A DNA stretch of 64,000 bases. Source: Pseudomonas sp. ANT_H4 (GTDB lineage Bacteria > Pseudomonadota > Gammaproteobacteria > Pseudomonadales > Pseudomonadaceae). Location: positions 354,334 to 418,333 of the forward strand of contig NZ_VOBG01000002.1 of the NCBI RefSeq assembly GCF_008369295.1. Direction: 5' to 3'. Every line of letters begins with the position of its first letter. Within the stretch, counting starts at the first letter, position 1. The notes under the pieces are model-generated. The model ran no database searches. It was not told where the DNA came from and was given only the letters and a program-made list of their open reading frames with translations. Positions 51,346-61,052 of this stretch are shown in pieces. Both the position numbers and the translations under genes were made by a program.

Positions 51346-51575
51346 AAAATATAGACAAGAAACACGGCTGTCAAAGGTCGAAAGTGAACTGTCAGTCATT
51401 TTCTAACTATTGGTCTCGTGAATGATCGTGGCGAATACGTGGTCAGGCTCGCCCAAAGTGCTGTCAGGATTTGCGCGGGTGAGCCGCAGAGCGCTTCGGA
51501 CTAGAGCCTTTTGCGGTGGCATGGCCTAGAATTGACCATCAGTTTTTCCACGTTTGCCCCAAGCCTGGAGCTCTC

Positions 51576-52046
51576 ATGACGCCTGCATTGGACCTGTTGA
51601 AAAAAGTTCGTGCCGAACATCGCATTCACAGTTACGAACATGACCCCAAGGCGGCCTCTTATGGCCTGGAGGCCGCAGAGAAATTGGGACTTGATCCGGC
51701 ACAGGTGTTCAAGACCCTGCTTGCCAGCAGCGAAAAAGGTGAGTTGTTGGTGGCGGTGGTGCCAGTCGTCGGAAGTCTGGATTTAAAAGCGCTGGCTCAG
51801 GCTGCGGGGGTGAAAAAAGTCGAGATGGCTGATCCTGCAGCGGCGCAACGATCCACTGGTTATTTGCTGGGCGGGATCAGCCCACTGGGGCAGAAGAAGC
51901 GCTTGCGCACTTTTATCGATGTGACGGCGCAGCCGTTCGCGACGATTTTTGTCAGTGCGGGGAGGAGGGGGCTTGAGGTGGAGTTGGCAGCGGCAGCGTT
52001 GGCCGAGCATACCCAGGCCAAGTTCGCGGAAATTGGCCGGGCTTGA
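51576..52046 (+). CDS. ybaK: YbaK/EbsC-type Cys-tRNA(Pro) deacylase
   Basis: A 156-residue trans-editing protein that hydrolyses Cys-tRNA(Pro) made by mistake. Recognised by [60 protein letters not shown] and [16 protein letters not shown], which span the deacylase fold including the G-x-x-S/G-P loop. The ATG at 51576 has GGAG 7 bases upstream; 20 upstream codons in frame are not conserved. Stands alone. Confidence 0.92.
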   Translation: MTPALDLLKKVRAEHRIHSYEHDPKAASYGLEAAEKLGLDPAQVFKTLLASSEKGELLVAVVPVVGSLDLKALAQAAGVKKVEMADPAAAQRSTGYLLGGISPLGQKKRLRTFIDVTAQPFATIFVSAGRRGLEVELAAAALAEHTQAKFAEIGRA

Positions 52047-52068
52047 TGCTTTCTGTAAGAGCGAGCTT

Positions 52069-53175
52069 CTACACGGTGCTGTAGCGCCGCACACCTGAGT
52101 CAACCTGAGGAATGTGCGCCGCCGTGCTGCCCGACGCCTGGAACAGCACCAGATGTTCAGCTGCCACGCGAATGCCAACCTCGGTACCGACTTGATGGTC
52201 AGCATGGCTGGGGAAAATCGACTCCAGCTGTGCGCCGGTTGGCAGTTGCAGGCGATACAAGGTCGACGCACCGAGGAAGGTCTTGCCGACGATTAGCGCT
52301 TTTAATGTGCTGTCTGGTGCATAGACGATGTCATCCGGGCGCAGCAGCACATCCACCGCGCCGCCAATCGGCCAGGTATAGGCGCGGTTGCCCTGCAGTT
52401 CACCCAGCTCGGTGGTCACCGATTCCGGCGTGTTCAACTGGCCACGAATGAAGTAACCCTGGCCAATGAAGCTGGCGACAAAGGGCGTCAGCGGCTCATG
52501 GTAGAGGTTGTAGGGCGTATCCCATTGTTCCAGGCGGCCTTCCTTGAACACACCGACATGGTCGCTGACCGCGAAGGCTTCTTCCTGATCATGGGTCACC
52601 AGAATCGCACTGGTGCCTCGAGCCTTGAGGATATCGCGCACTTCATGGCTGAGCTTGCGCCGCAGTTCGCCGTCGAGGTTGGAGAACGGTTCATCCAGTA
52701 ACAGCAGTTGCGGTTCGGGGGCCAGTGCCCGGGCCAGAGCTACGCGCTGTTGCTGGCCGCCGGACAGCTCGTGGGGGAAGCGCTTGCCCAGGCTCTTGAG
52801 GTTGACCAGCTCCAGCAGTTCTTCAACTACTCGCGTTTTTTGCGGGTGCTTGCGAATGCCAAAGGCGATGTTGTCGGCCACGCTGAGGTGAGGAAACAAT
52901 GCGTAGTCCTGGAAAACCATGCCGATGCGACGTTTCTCCGGCGCCAGGGTAAAGCCGGCGCTGGAGATGACTTCACCGGCCAGGCTGATTTCCCCTTCGT
53001 GCACCGGCTCAAAGCCGGCAATCGCCCGCAGAGTGGTGGTCTTGCCGCACCCTGAGGAGCCCAGCAGGCAACCAATGTCGCCGGCGTTGAGGTGCAGATT
53101 GAGGTTTTGCACCACCCGTTGGCCCTGATAACCGCAGGCCAGGTTGCGCAGATTAAGCAGTAATGGCTGGCTCAT
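52069..53175 (-). CDS. ABC transporter ATP-binding protein with TOBE domain (FbpC/PotA-like), no permease partner nearby
   Basis: A 368-residue ATPase of the iron/polyamine/sulfate importer class. Walker [12 protein letters not shown]-loop [13 protein letters not shown], signature [16 protein letters not shown], Walker [14 protein letters not shown], switch [13 protein letters not shown]. The C-terminal 110 residues form a TOBE-type regulatory domain ([19 protein letters not shown], then [13 protein letters not shown]). It overlaps argF by 4 bases on the same strand. I recall the same neighbour beside argF in P. aeruginosa. No binding protein or permease is in the window, so it may serve a transporter encoded elsewhere. 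Confidence 0.88.
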   Translation of the reverse strand: MSQPLLLNLRNLACGYQGQRVVQNLNLHLNAGDIGCLLGSSGCGKTTTLRAIAGFEPVHEGEISLAGEVISSAGFTLAPEKRRIGMVFQDYALFPHLSVADNIAFGIRKHPQKTRVVEELLELVNLKSLGKRFPHELSGGQQQRVALARALAPEPQLLLLDEPFSNLDGELRRKLSHEVRDILKARGTSAILVTHDQEEAFAVSDHVGVFKEGRLEQWDTPYNLYHEPLTPFVASFIGQGYFIRGQLNTPESVTTELGELQGNRAYTWPIGGAVDVLLRPDDIVYAPDSTLKALIVGKTFLGASTLYRLQLPTGAQLESIFPSHADHQVGTEVGIRVAAEHLVLFQASGSTAAHIPQVDSGVRRYSTV

Positions 53176-54092
53176 GCGTGGTGGTACGCAGGCGGGACCA
53201 GGAGTTCCAGCAAGGCCTTTTGGGCATGCAGACGGTTTTCCGCCTGGTCCCAGGCCACCGAGCGTGGGTCATCCAGTAGGTCGAGGCTGATTTCTTCGCC
53301 ACGGTGGGCGGGCAGGCAGTGCATGAACAACACGTCCGGCGCCGCGAGGTCGAGCAGGGCGCGGGTAACCTGGAACGGCGCGAACAAAGTCAGGCGCTTG
53401 GCGGTTTCGTCTTCCTGGCCCATGGAGGTCCAGACATCGGTGCTGACCAGGTGCGCGCCGACTACGGCGTCCTGCGGATCGCGAACGATCTGCACACGGC
53501 CGTCGGCCTTGGCGAGGAATTCGGCAGTGGGCTCAAAGCCTTCAGGGCAAGCGATGCGCAGGTGGAAGTCGAACTGGATCGCCGCTTCTATATAGCTGTT
53601 GCACATGTTGTTGCCATCGCCGATCCAGGCCACGGTCTTGCCCTGGATCGAACCGCGATGTTCGAGGAAAGTTTGCATGTCGGCCAGCAACTGGCACGGG
53701 TGCAGGTCATCGGACAGGCCGTTGATCACCGGTACCCGGGAGTTGGCAGCGAACTCGGTGAGGGTGCTATGGGCGAAGGTGCGGATCATCACTGCATCGA
53801 GCATGCGCGACATGACAATGGCGCAATCGCTGATCGGCTCGCCACGGCCCAACTGGGTGTCCCGAGGCGACAGAAAAATAGCCTGGCCGCCGAGCTGGAT
53901 CATGCCGGCTTCGAAGGACAAACGGGTGCGGGTCGACGACTTCTCGAAGATCATCCCGAGTACGCGGTTTTTCAAAGGCTCGAACAGTACACCGCGATTA
54001 CGCAGGTCTTTAAGCTCAATGCCTCGACGGATCACACTGACCAGCTCTTCGGGCGTGCAATCCATCAGGGAGAGAAAGTGCCTTGCGCTCAT
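53172..54092 (-). CDS. argF: anabolic ornithine carbamoyltransferase
   Basis: Makes citrulline from ornithine and carbamoyl phosphate in arginine synthesis. 306 residues. The carbamoyl-phosphate motif is [11 protein letters not shown], followed by [30 protein letters not shown] and the ornithine motif [12 protein letters not shown]. The start at 54092 gives the [11 protein letters not shown] beginning of pseudomonad ArgF; the adjacent ATG at 54095 is possible. Its stop overlaps the ABC ATPase gene. A candidate arginine-regulator site lies about 110 bases upstream. Confidence 0.95.
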   Translation of the reverse strand: MSARHFLSLMDCTPEELVSVIRRGIELKDLRNRGVLFEPLKNRVLGMIFEKSSTRTRLSFEAGMIQLGGQAIFLSPRDTQLGRGEPISDCAIVMSRMLDAVMIRTFAHSTLTEFAANSRVPVINGLSDDLHPCQLLADMQTFLEHRGSIQGKTVAWIGDGNNMCNSYIEAAIQFDFHLRIACPEGFEPTAEFLAKADGRVQIVRDPQDAVVGAHLVSTDVWTSMGQEDETAKRLTLFAPFQVTRALLDLAAPDVLFMHCLPAHRGEEISLDLLDDPRSVAWDQAENRLHAQKALLELLVPPAYHHA

Positions 54093-54559
54093 CATTAACT
54101 ACCTTTTTGCAACAGACCGCAGATGCTCAAAGCCTGGTTTATTTTGAAAACGGGCGAGACCTGCGGCGAAAGCCGCACAGGGCGACGAAATAGGGGGAGG
54201 CGCGATATTGACATTAAATGTCGCGCCTTACCAATAGGCTACGGTTTTTAGGGGTGTTCAAAGGAGCGGGGATAGCGCTTTTGAAGCCTGTTTCCTGACA
54301 GCAGCGGGTCATTTGTACACTGGCGTCGCGCAACTTTGCAATGCGCGAAGGCGGGCGCGGGCCAGGCTGCGTCGGTTTAAGTGGCTGAAGAGGGATATGT
54401 CGGACGTTTTTGAAACGTTTTCTAATGCTTCGCCATGGCCTGGCCTGATGCCCTTCGATTCACGCGACGAACGTTGCTGGCGCCGTTGTCAGTGGCGGGC
54501 CATATTTTTAGCCAAAGCGCTCACCTCGACGACGCTGCCCCCAATAAAAGAGACTGGCT
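54093..54559. other. argF-molybdopterin oxidoreductase intergenic region
   Basis: About 465 bases between divergent genes. It contains an inverted repeat with an ArgR-type half-site (54199-54234). The rest shows no supported gene, though open frames run from 54313; they overlap the oxidoreductase start and have no family similarity. Confidence 0.55.
54199..54234. promoter_or_regulatory. candidate ArgR operator of argF
   Basis: GGCGCGA (54199) and TCGCGCC (54221) form an inverted repeat, and TGTCGC-N8-AA (54219-54234) matches the reported half-site of the AraC-type ArgR of Pseudomonas. The position, about 110 bases upstream of argF, suits repression by arginine. Confidence 0.4.
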
Positions 54560-56668
54560 ATGACCAAGACTCTCCATCACCGTGCCTGCCATCTGTGCGA
54601 AGCCATCTGCGGCCTGACCCTGGAAACCACTCAGGGAGAAGATGGCAGCATGACCATCACCTCAATCAAGGGCGACCCACTGGACAGTTTCAGTCGCGGT
54701 CATATCTGCCCCAAGGCTGTGGCCCTGCAAGATATCCAGAACGATCCGGACCGCTTGCATCAACCGATGCTGCGGGTCGGTAGCGAATGGCAGCCGATCC
54801 CCTGGGATGAGGCCTTCGCCCTGGTGGCCGAGCGGCTGGCGGGGATTCAGGCCCGTCACGGGCAAAATGCGGTCGCGGTGTACCAGGGTAATCCCAGCGT
54901 GCATAACTATGGCTTGATGACCCACAGCAACTATTTCCTTGGCCAGTTGAAGACACGCAACCGCTTTTCCGCCACCTCGGTGGACCAGTTGCCTCATCAC
55001 CTGACCAGTCACCTGATGTACGGCCATGGTTTGTTGCTGCCGATTCCAGACATCGATCACACCGATTTCATGCTGATCCTCGGCGGTAACCCGTTGGCGT
55101 CCAACGGCAGCATCATGACCGTGCCAGATGTGGAAAAGCGCCTGAAAGCCATCCAGGCCCATGGCGGTAAAGTGGTGGTGGTCGACCCGCGCCGCAGCGA
55201 GACAGCGGCGATGGCTGACCAGCATCTGTTCGTTCGTCCCGGTGGCGATGCCGCGTTGTTGTTCGGGCTGCTCAATACGCTGTTTGCCGAGAACCTGACC
55301 CGTGACAGCCACCTGCCGATAGACGGGCTGGATGAAGTGCGTCGCGCCATTTCAGGCTTCACGGCCGAGGCGATGAGCCGCCAGTGCGCGGTGCCGGCCG
55401 AGCAGATTCGTCAGCTGGCGCGGGATTTTGCGGCAGCGGACAAGGCCGTCTGTTATGGCCGCATGGGCGTCTCGACCCAAGCGTTCGGCACGTTGTGCCA
55501 TTGGCTCGTGCAGTTGATCAACCTGGTTACCGGCAATCTTGACCGCGTAGGTGGTGCGTTGTGCACCGAACCTGCGGTGGACCTGGTGGCGGCGACCTCT
55601 GGCGGGCATTTTAATCGCTGGCAGAGTCGCGTTTCCGGGCGTCCGGAGTACAGCGGCGAGTTGCCGGTGTCGGCACTGGCTGAAGAAATACTCACCGAAG
55701 GCGAAGGGCAAATCCGCGCCCTGGTAACGGTAGCGGGCAATCCGGTGTTGTCCACACCCAACGGGCGGCAACTGGAGCAGGCCTTGGATGGTCTTGAGTT
55801 CATGGTCAGCATCGACTTCTATATCAACGAAACCACGCGCTATGCCGACCTGATCCTGCCGTCCACCTCGGCCCTGGAAAACGATCATTACGACACCACT
55901 TTCAATATGTTCGCGGTGCGCAATGTCACGCGGTTCAATCGCGCGATTTTGCCCAAGCCCGAGGGCGCGCTGCATGATTGGGAAATCTTTGTTGGCTTGG
56001 CCCAGGCGTTTGCAGCGAAAACCGGCAACGTACTCAAGCCGACCATGGCGCCGTCGCAGATGATCGACTTCGGCCTGAGGGCCGGTGCCTACGGTGATAC
56101 TTCCAGCCACAAGTTGTCGGTAGCGGCGTTGGCCGATCATCCCCATGGCCTTGACCTGGGGCCGCTGAAAGCCAACCTGGCTGCTCGACTGAAAACGGCC
56201 AATCTCCGGGTACAGGCGGCGCCAGCGGTGATTCTCGCGGACCTGGTGCGCTTTGCCGCGCAGCCACTGCCTGCGGTTGATGAGTTACTGCTGATTGGTC
56301 GTCGTCACGTGCGCAGTAATAATTCGTGGATGCATAACTACCATCGCTTGGTGAAGGGCAAGCCTAGGCATCAGTTGCTGATGCATCCCGATGACCTTGC
56401 CAGCCGCCAGTTGAGTGACGGTCAGCGGGTTCGCGTGAGTTCGCGCATTGGCATGATTGAAGTGGAAGTAGTGGCCAGCCTGGACATGATGGCGGGTGTG
56501 GTCAGCTTGCCTCACGGTTGGGGGCATGGTCGCCCCGGGGTACAGATGACCATCGCCAGCGGGCAGCCAGGGGCGAGCGCCAATGACCTGACGGATGAGC
56601 GGCAGTTGGATGAGCTGTCGGGCAATGCGGCGTTGAACGGCGTGCCGGTGCAGGTGGTTGCGGCGTGA
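54560..56668 (+). CDS. molybdopterin oxidoreductase with 4Fe-4S site (formate dehydrogenase/BisC-like)
   Basis: A 702-residue bis-MGD enzyme of the DMSO-reductase superfamily without an export signal. The N-terminal cysteines (CHLCEAICG and HICPKA) ligate a 4Fe-4S cluster; other marks are DIDHTDFMLILGGNPLAS, VVVVDPRRSETAAMADQHLF, ADLILPSTSALEND and, near the end, RSNNSWMHNY followed by VSLPHGWGHGRPG, the cofactor-binding region. The substrate is not predictable; no subunit genes follow, so it probably acts alone with a soluble partner. The ATG at 54560 begins the family sequence. Glutaredoxin GrxD follows 117 bases later. Confidence 0.88.
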   Translation: MTKTLHHRACHLCEAICGLTLETTQGEDGSMTITSIKGDPLDSFSRGHICPKAVALQDIQNDPDRLHQPMLRVGSEWQPIPWDEAFALVAERLAGIQARHGQNAVAVYQGNPSVHNYGLMTHSNYFLGQLKTRNRFSATSVDQLPHHLTSHLMYGHGLLLPIPDIDHTDFMLILGGNPLASNGSIMTVPDVEKRLKAIQAHGGKVVVVDPRRSETAAMADQHLFVRPGGDAALLFGLLNTLFAENLTRDSHLPIDGLDEVRRAISGFTAEAMSRQCAVPAEQIRQLARDFAAADKAVCYGRMGVSTQAFGTLCHWLVQLINLVTGNLDRVGGALCTEPAVDLVAATSGGHFNRWQSRVSGRPEYSGELPVSALAEEILTEGEGQIRALVTVAGNPVLSTPNGRQLEQALDGLEFMVSIDFYINETTRYADLILPSTSALENDHYDTTFNMFAVRNVTRFNRAILPKPEGALHDWEIFVGLAQAFAAKTGNVLKPTMAPSQMIDFGLRAGAYGDTSSHKLSVAALADHPHGLDLGPLKANLAARLKTANLRVQAAPAVILADLVRFAAQPLPAVDELLLIGRRHVRSNNSWMHNYHRLVKGKPRHQLLMHPDDLASRQLSDGQRVRVSSRIGMIEVEVVASLDMMAGVVSLPHGWGHGRPGVQMTIASGQPGASANDLTDERQLDELSGNAALNGVPVQVVAA

Positions 56669-56785
56669 CAGTGGAGGTGGGGTGGTGACTTGTCCGTCGG
56701 GGAGTCCGAGCACCACGCCAGGCTTTGCGTTACAATGCGCCACCGTGCCGACCCGTGAGTCGCAAAGTTCCAGCCGAGGTGCTCC

Positions 56786-57127
56786 ATGGATATCATCGAA
56801 ACGATTAAAGAGCAGATTGCCAGCAACACGGTTCTGCTTTACATGAAAGGTTCGCCGAATGCCCCCCAGTGTGGCTTTTCCGCGAAGGCCGCCCAGTCCG
56901 TGATGGCTTGCGGTGAGAAGTTTGCTTACGTGGATATCCTGCAGAACCCGGAAATCCGCGCCAACCTGCCGAAGTACGCCAACTGGCCAACCTTCCCGCA
57001 GCTGTGGGTCGGCGGTGAGCTGGTCGGCGGTAGCGATATCATGACCGAGATGGCGGCTGACGGTTCGTTGCAGACCACTATCAAGGCGGCTGTTGAAGCG
57101 GCTGCTGCAAACAAGACCGAAGCCTGA
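56786..57127 (+). CDS. grxD: monothiol glutaredoxin Grx4/GrxD
   Basis: Iron-sulfur carrier and monothiol glutaredoxin, 113 residues. The active-site CGFS lies in NAPQCGFSAKAAQ, with the glutathione-binding region WPTFPQLWVGGELVGGSDI and the N-terminal TIKEQIASNTVLLYMKGSP typical of Grx4. It exchanges 2Fe-2S clusters with BolA-type partners. It ends at a strong terminator, so it is a single-gene transcript or the end of one from the oxidoreductase. Confidence 0.96.
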   Translation: MDIIETIKEQIASNTVLLYMKGSPNAPQCGFSAKAAQSVMACGEKFAYVDILQNPEIRANLPKYANWPTFPQLWVGGELVGGSDIMTEMAADGSLQTTIKAAVEAAAANKTEA

Positions 57128-57150
57128 TTTGTTTTAGGCGCCGGCAATAA

Positions 57151-57187
57151 AAAAGCCCCGCTTCTCCATAAGAGAGCGGGGCTTTTT
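57151..57187 (+). terminator. rho-independent terminator of grxD
   Basis: AAAAGCCCCGCT and AGCGGGGCTTTT form a 12-base stem with a 12-base loop and a run of T, 24 bases past the stop. Confidence 0.92.
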
Positions 57188-57198
57188 AGTGGCTAACT

Positions 57199-57296
57199 TG
57201 TGGGAGCGAGCTTGCTCGCGAAGAATTTATAGGCACCGCGAAACACCAGATGCGCTGCGTTATCGTTAACGCTCTTCGCGAGCAAGCTCGATCCTT
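57199..57296. repeat. REPIN (GGAGCGAGCTTGCTCGC family)
   Basis: TGTGGGAGCGAGCTTGCTCG at the left and TTCGCGAGCAAGCTCG at the right, with internal GTTATCGTTAACGC, between the convergent grxD and bacterioferritin genes. Confidence 0.85.
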
Positions 57297-57299
57297 GGG

Positions 57300-57770
57300 T
57301 TATTCACCCATCTGCGATTGCAGATAATTCTCGATCGTTACTTTGTCGATCAGGCCGACTTGGGTTTCCAGCCAGTCGATGTGCTCTTCCTGGTCTTCAA
57401 GGATATCTTCCAGCAACTCGCGGCTGCCGAAGTCGCCCTTGGTTTCGCAATGAGCGATGGCGGCCTTCAGGTTGGTGTGGCTCTTGCGCTCGAAGTTCAG
57501 GTCACAGGTAATCATTTCCTGGGAGTGCTCACCGATGTGCAGCTTGCCCAGGTCCTGGACGTTCGGCAGGCCTTCCAGGAACAGGATGCGCTTGATCAGT
57601 TTGTCCGCGTCCTTCATGGCTTGGATCGATTCTTTGTACTCGTGCTTGCCCAGTTTTTCCAGGCCCCAATCTTCATACATGCGCGCATGCAGGAAGTACT
57701 GATTGATCGCGACCAGTTCATTGGCAAGAATTTTGTTGAGATGCTGGATGACTGTAACGTCGCCTTTCAT
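57300..57770 (-). CDS. bfr: bacterioferritin subunit (haem ligand kept, ferroxidase ligands partly lost)
   Basis: A 156-residue subunit of the 24-mer haem-containing iron store. The fold and haem ligand are clear: [15 protein letters not shown], Met52 in [20 protein letters not shown], and [12 protein letters not shown]. Compared with the usual ferroxidase set (Glu18, Glu51, His54, Glu94, Glu127, His130), Glu51 is Ala and His54 is Asp, while Glu18 and the E..H pair near 127-130 remain. The protein therefore probably binds haem but cannot form a normal di-iron site and may need a second subunit type. The ATG at 57770 begins the family sequence. Bfd lies upstream, separated by a terminator. Confidence 0.9.
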   Translation of the reverse strand: MKGDVTVIQHLNKILANELVAINQYFLHARMYEDWGLEKLGKHEYKESIQAMKDADKLIKRILFLEGLPNVQDLGKLHIGEHSQEMITCDLNFERKSHTNLKAAIAHCETKGDFGSRELLEDILEDQEEHIDWLETQVGLIDKVTIENYLQSQMGE

Positions 57771-57926
57771 GATGGGGTCCTGCCCTATATTCGCTGTATA
57801 TAGGCAGGAGTTTGAGCGGCGCAATGATTACTGTCAAACCTAAGTTATTGAATAATATATGAAAATTAATCGGAATAAGAATGTTTTTGTTCCGCGTCTT
57901 GACGGTAACTGATTGAATTGCGGGCA

Positions 57927-57953
57927 TAAAAAAACCGGACACTAAGTCCGGTT
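57927..57953 (-). terminator. rho-independent terminator of bfd
   Basis: On the minus strand AACCGGAC and GTCCGGTT pair around a 5-base loop and are followed by a run of seven T. It lies between bfd and bfr, so the ferritin gene must have its own promoter. Confidence 0.85.
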
Positions 57954-57969
57954 CTTTAAAACACGCCAA

Positions 57970-58188
57970 TTATGCGTGTGTAAATTCTGCAGAGTAGGGG
58001 ATCGCAGCCTGGGCGCTTTGCAGCTTCGTCAGGGTTTCCCGTACCACTTGCTTGGCCAGGCAGGCACATTTGCCGCATTGGCTAGCAACGCCGGTGGTTT
58101 CACGCACTTCTTTGTAGCTGCAGCAACCTTCGTAGATTGCTTCGCGGATTTGTCCGTCGGTGACGCCAGTGCAGAGGCAGACATACAT
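57970..58188 (-). CDS. bfd: bacterioferritin-associated ferredoxin
   Basis: A 72-residue 2Fe-2S protein that docks on bacterioferritin and reduces its haem to release iron. The four cluster cysteines are C4 and C6 (MYVCLCTGVT) and C38 and C41 (ASQCGKCACL), with the helical docking region GQIREAIYEG. A Fur box matching 14 of 19 positions lies about 50 bases upstream, consistent with induction under iron limitation, as known for bfd in P. aeruginosa. It is separated from bfr by its own terminator. Confidence 0.95.
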   Translation of the reverse strand: MYVCLCTGVTDGQIREAIYEGCCSYKEVRETTGVASQCGKCACLAKQVVRETLTKLQSAQAAIPYSAEFTHA

Positions 58189-58512
58189 AAGGGAGAACCA
58201 TCGCGGGTTTGAGGCTTAAGTGCGATAGATCTTAATGTTAACGAGAATGATTGTCAAAATAGTTTCTATCAGCTCCTGGCTAGAGCGCTCCCTTACCGAT
58301 GAACGGTTTGTGCGCAGGGCGTTTTGCCATCATTCTGCCCGCGCAGGGGATTTGGAAAATCCACTAAGGACAGCTCAAAGTGGCCGTGTATGATGGTCGG
58401 TCTTCACGAAGCGTGATCGCGTCACAGTCCTGTCGTTTACCCAAGGCAGACTGGAGCGGGTCCTTTTTTACTTCAATCATGCTTTTATCAGCACTGCATC
58501 AGGAGATATCCA
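58189..58512. other. bfd-peroxiredoxin divergent intergenic region
   Basis: 324 bases holding the Fur box for bfd and, at the right end, the AGGAGAT ribosome site of the peroxiredoxin gene. No gene and no clear OxyR or other operator is seen. Confidence 0.55.
58237..58255. promoter_or_regulatory. Fur box of bfd
   Basis: GTTAACGAGAATGATTGTC matches GATAATGATAATCATTATC at 14 of 19 positions, 49 to 67 bases upstream of the bfd ATG. Confidence 0.65.
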
Positions 58513-59115
<603 letters not shown>

Positions 59116-59133
59116 TCGCCACGTTAGCGGCAA

Positions 59134-59164
59134 AAAAAACCGGCCTGATAGGGCCGGTTTTTTT
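59134..59164. terminator. bidirectional terminator (peroxiredoxin / rnt)
   Basis: AAACCGGCC and GGCCGGTTT with a 6-base loop, flanked by A and T runs, between the convergent peroxiredoxin and rnt genes. Confidence 0.9.
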
Positions 59165-59181
59165 ATGCGCGGGATTTAACC

Positions 59182-59853
59182 TCAGTCGTTGAAGTCTTCC
59201 CACCCACCCATCTGTTTCCAGCGGTTGACGATGCCGCAGAACAGGTCGGCGGTCTTCTCGGTGTCGTAGCGGGCCGAGTGGGCTTCACGGCCGTCGAAGT
59301 CGATACCGGCGGCCTGGCAGGCTTTTGCCAGCACGGTTTGGCCATAGGCCAGACCTGCCAACGTTGCGGTGTCGAAACTGGAGAACGGATGAAACGGGTT
59401 GCGTTTCATGTCCAGGCGCGTCACGGCGGCGTTGAGGAAGCCCAAGTCGAAGCTGCTGTTGTGGCCTACGAGGATGGCGCGTTTGCAGCCATTGGCCTTC
59501 AATGCCTTGCGTACACCGCGAAAAATATCGGTCAGCGCGGTTTCTTCGCTGACGGCCATGCGCAGCGGATGATCGAGCTTGATCCCGGTGAACTCCAGGG
59601 CGGCCGCCTCGATGTTGGCGCCTTCGAACGGTTCGACGCGAAAGAAGTGGGTGTGTTCCGGAAACACGAAACCCTGTTCATCCATGCCAATGGTGACGGC
59701 AGCAATTTCCAGCAAGGCGTCGGTGGCGCAGTTGAAACCGCCGGTTTCTACATCAATGACCACTGGCAGGTAGCCACGGAAACGCTCGGCCATCGGGTGA
59801 CGGGAACCACCACCACCGTGTTCCTGGTCGTCGTCGAAATGGTCTTCACTCAC
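59182..59853 (-). CDS. rnt: ribonuclease T
   Basis: DEDDh-type 3'-5' exoribonuclease that trims tRNA and other stable RNA ends. 223 residues: Exo[21 protein letters not shown] (Asp and Glu of the active site), Exo[18 protein letters not shown], Exo[18 protein letters not shown] (His and Asp). It overlaps pyrC by 4 bases and is read from the pyrC transcript. The length and order match E. coli RNase T. Confidence 0.95.
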   Translation of the reverse strand: MSEDHFDDDQEHGGGGSRHPMAERFRGYLPVVIDVETGGFNCATDALLEIAAVTIGMDEQGFVFPEHTHFFRVEPFEGANIEAAALEFTGIKLDHPLRMAVSEETALTDIFRGVRKALKANGCKRAILVGHNSSFDLGFLNAAVTRLDMKRNPFHPFSSFDTATLAGLAYGQTVLAKACQAAGIDFDGREAHSARYDTEKTADLFCGIVNRWKQMGGWEDFND

Positions 59854-60896
59854 GGGTGTTCCTCCAGCAGGCGCCAGCGCAGTGTTTCACCGGCGCGCAG
59901 CGGGATTACGGTCAGCTCGCCAAATGGCAGGCTGGTTGGGGCGGTCCAGTCTTCACGAACCAGGGTAATGCGGTCGGTATTCGCCGGCAGCCCGTAGAAG
60001 CGCGGGCCATTGAGGCTGGCGAAACCTTCAAGCTTGTCCAGGGCGTTGCGTTGCTCGAACGCCTCGGCGTACAGCTCGATTGCGGCATAGGCGGTGTAGC
60101 AGCCGGCACAACCACACGCCGCTTCCTTGGCGTGCTGGGCGTGGGGCGCGGAATCTGTGCCGAGGAAGAACTTCTCGCTGCCACTGGTGGCGGCATCGAG
60201 CAGTGCGACCTGATGGGTGTTTCGCTTGAGGATCGGCAGGCAGTAGAAGTGCGGCCGAATCCCGCCCACCAGCATGTGGTTGCGGTTGTACAGCAAGTGA
60301 TGCGCGGTGATGGTCGCACCGACGTTGGCCGAGGCCTCGGTGACGAACTGCACGGCATCAGCGGTGGTGATGTGTTCGAACACGACTTTGAGAGTCGGGA
60401 ACAGCTCGACCACGCGACGCATATGCTCGTCGATAAAGATCTTCTCGCGATCGAATACGTCGACATCACCACGGGTGACTTCGCCGTGGATCAGCAACGG
60501 CATGCCGACCTCGGCCATGGCTTCGATAGCCGGCAGGATCTTATCTATGCTGGTCACGCCAGAATCTGAGTTGGTGGTTGCGCCGGCCGGGTACAGCTTG
60601 GCGGCGTGGACAAAGCCGCAGGCCTTGGCCTCGCGAATTTCTTCGGGCTGGGTACGGTCGGTCAGGTACAGCACCATCAACGGTTCGAAGCGGCTACCGG
60701 CCGGTCGTGCAGCGAGAATGCGCTGGCGATAGGCGTCGGCTTCCGCGGCGTTACGCACCGGAGGTACCAGGTTAGGCATGATGATGGCGCGGCCAAACGT
60801 ACGCGCTACATCGGCCACGGTTTGGGGCAACGCTGCACCATCGCGAAGATGAATATGCCAGTCGTCGGGACGCAGCAGGGTCAGGCGGTCGGACAT
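59850..60896 (-). CDS. pyrC: dihydroorotase (homodimeric, PyrC class I)
   Basis: Catalyses the third step of pyrimidine synthesis, carbamoyl-aspartate to dihydroorotate, with a di-zinc site. 348 residues. Metal ligands: [10 protein letters not shown], the carbamylated Lys in [17 protein letters not shown], His in LLIHGEVT and [10 protein letters not shown], and Asp in [10 protein letters not shown]. The ATG at 60896 starts the family sequence [16 protein letters not shown]; the upstream 20 codons are not conserved. First gene of pyrC-rnt, divergent from motY. Confidence 0.95.
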   Translation of the reverse strand: MSDRLTLLRPDDWHIHLRDGAALPQTVADVARTFGRAIIMPNLVPPVRNAAEADAYRQRILAARPAGSRFEPLMVLYLTDRTQPEEIREAKACGFVHAAKLYPAGATTNSDSGVTSIDKILPAIEAMAEVGMPLLIHGEVTRGDVDVFDREKIFIDEHMRRVVELFPTLKVVFEHITTADAVQFVTEASANVGATITAHHLLYNRNHMLVGGIRPHFYCLPILKRNTHQVALLDAATSGSEKFFLGTDSAPHAQHAKEAACGCAGCYTAYAAIELYAEAFEQRNALDKLEGFASLNGPRFYGLPANTDRITLVREDWTAPTSLPFGELTVIPLRAGETLRWRLLEEHP

Positions 60897-61052
60897 TGGG
60901 GATTCCAGGCGGGTCAATCTGGTGGGAATGCTACCGGAAAAGACTCTTGCAGGCACTCGCTATCAAGTTTTGCAGGATGCGACCGATATCCCTGGGTATG
61001 CCTTAACGATGTATGACGCCTTGATGTGTTGTAGAAACCAATGGAGCCTCCC

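Larger units (their letters stand above)
51193..51575. other. glpF-ybaK intergenic region
   Basis: 383 bases between divergent genes. It holds the Crc/Hfq motif (51208-51215), a GlpR-like site (51333-51345) and the promoters of both sides. No RNA gene or open frame is supported. Confidence 0.6.

Noticed and set aside
54313..54783. 156-codon plus-strand frame before the molybdopterin enzyme
   Set aside because: It runs out of frame into the real enzyme, which starts at 54560 with its conserved cysteine motif.
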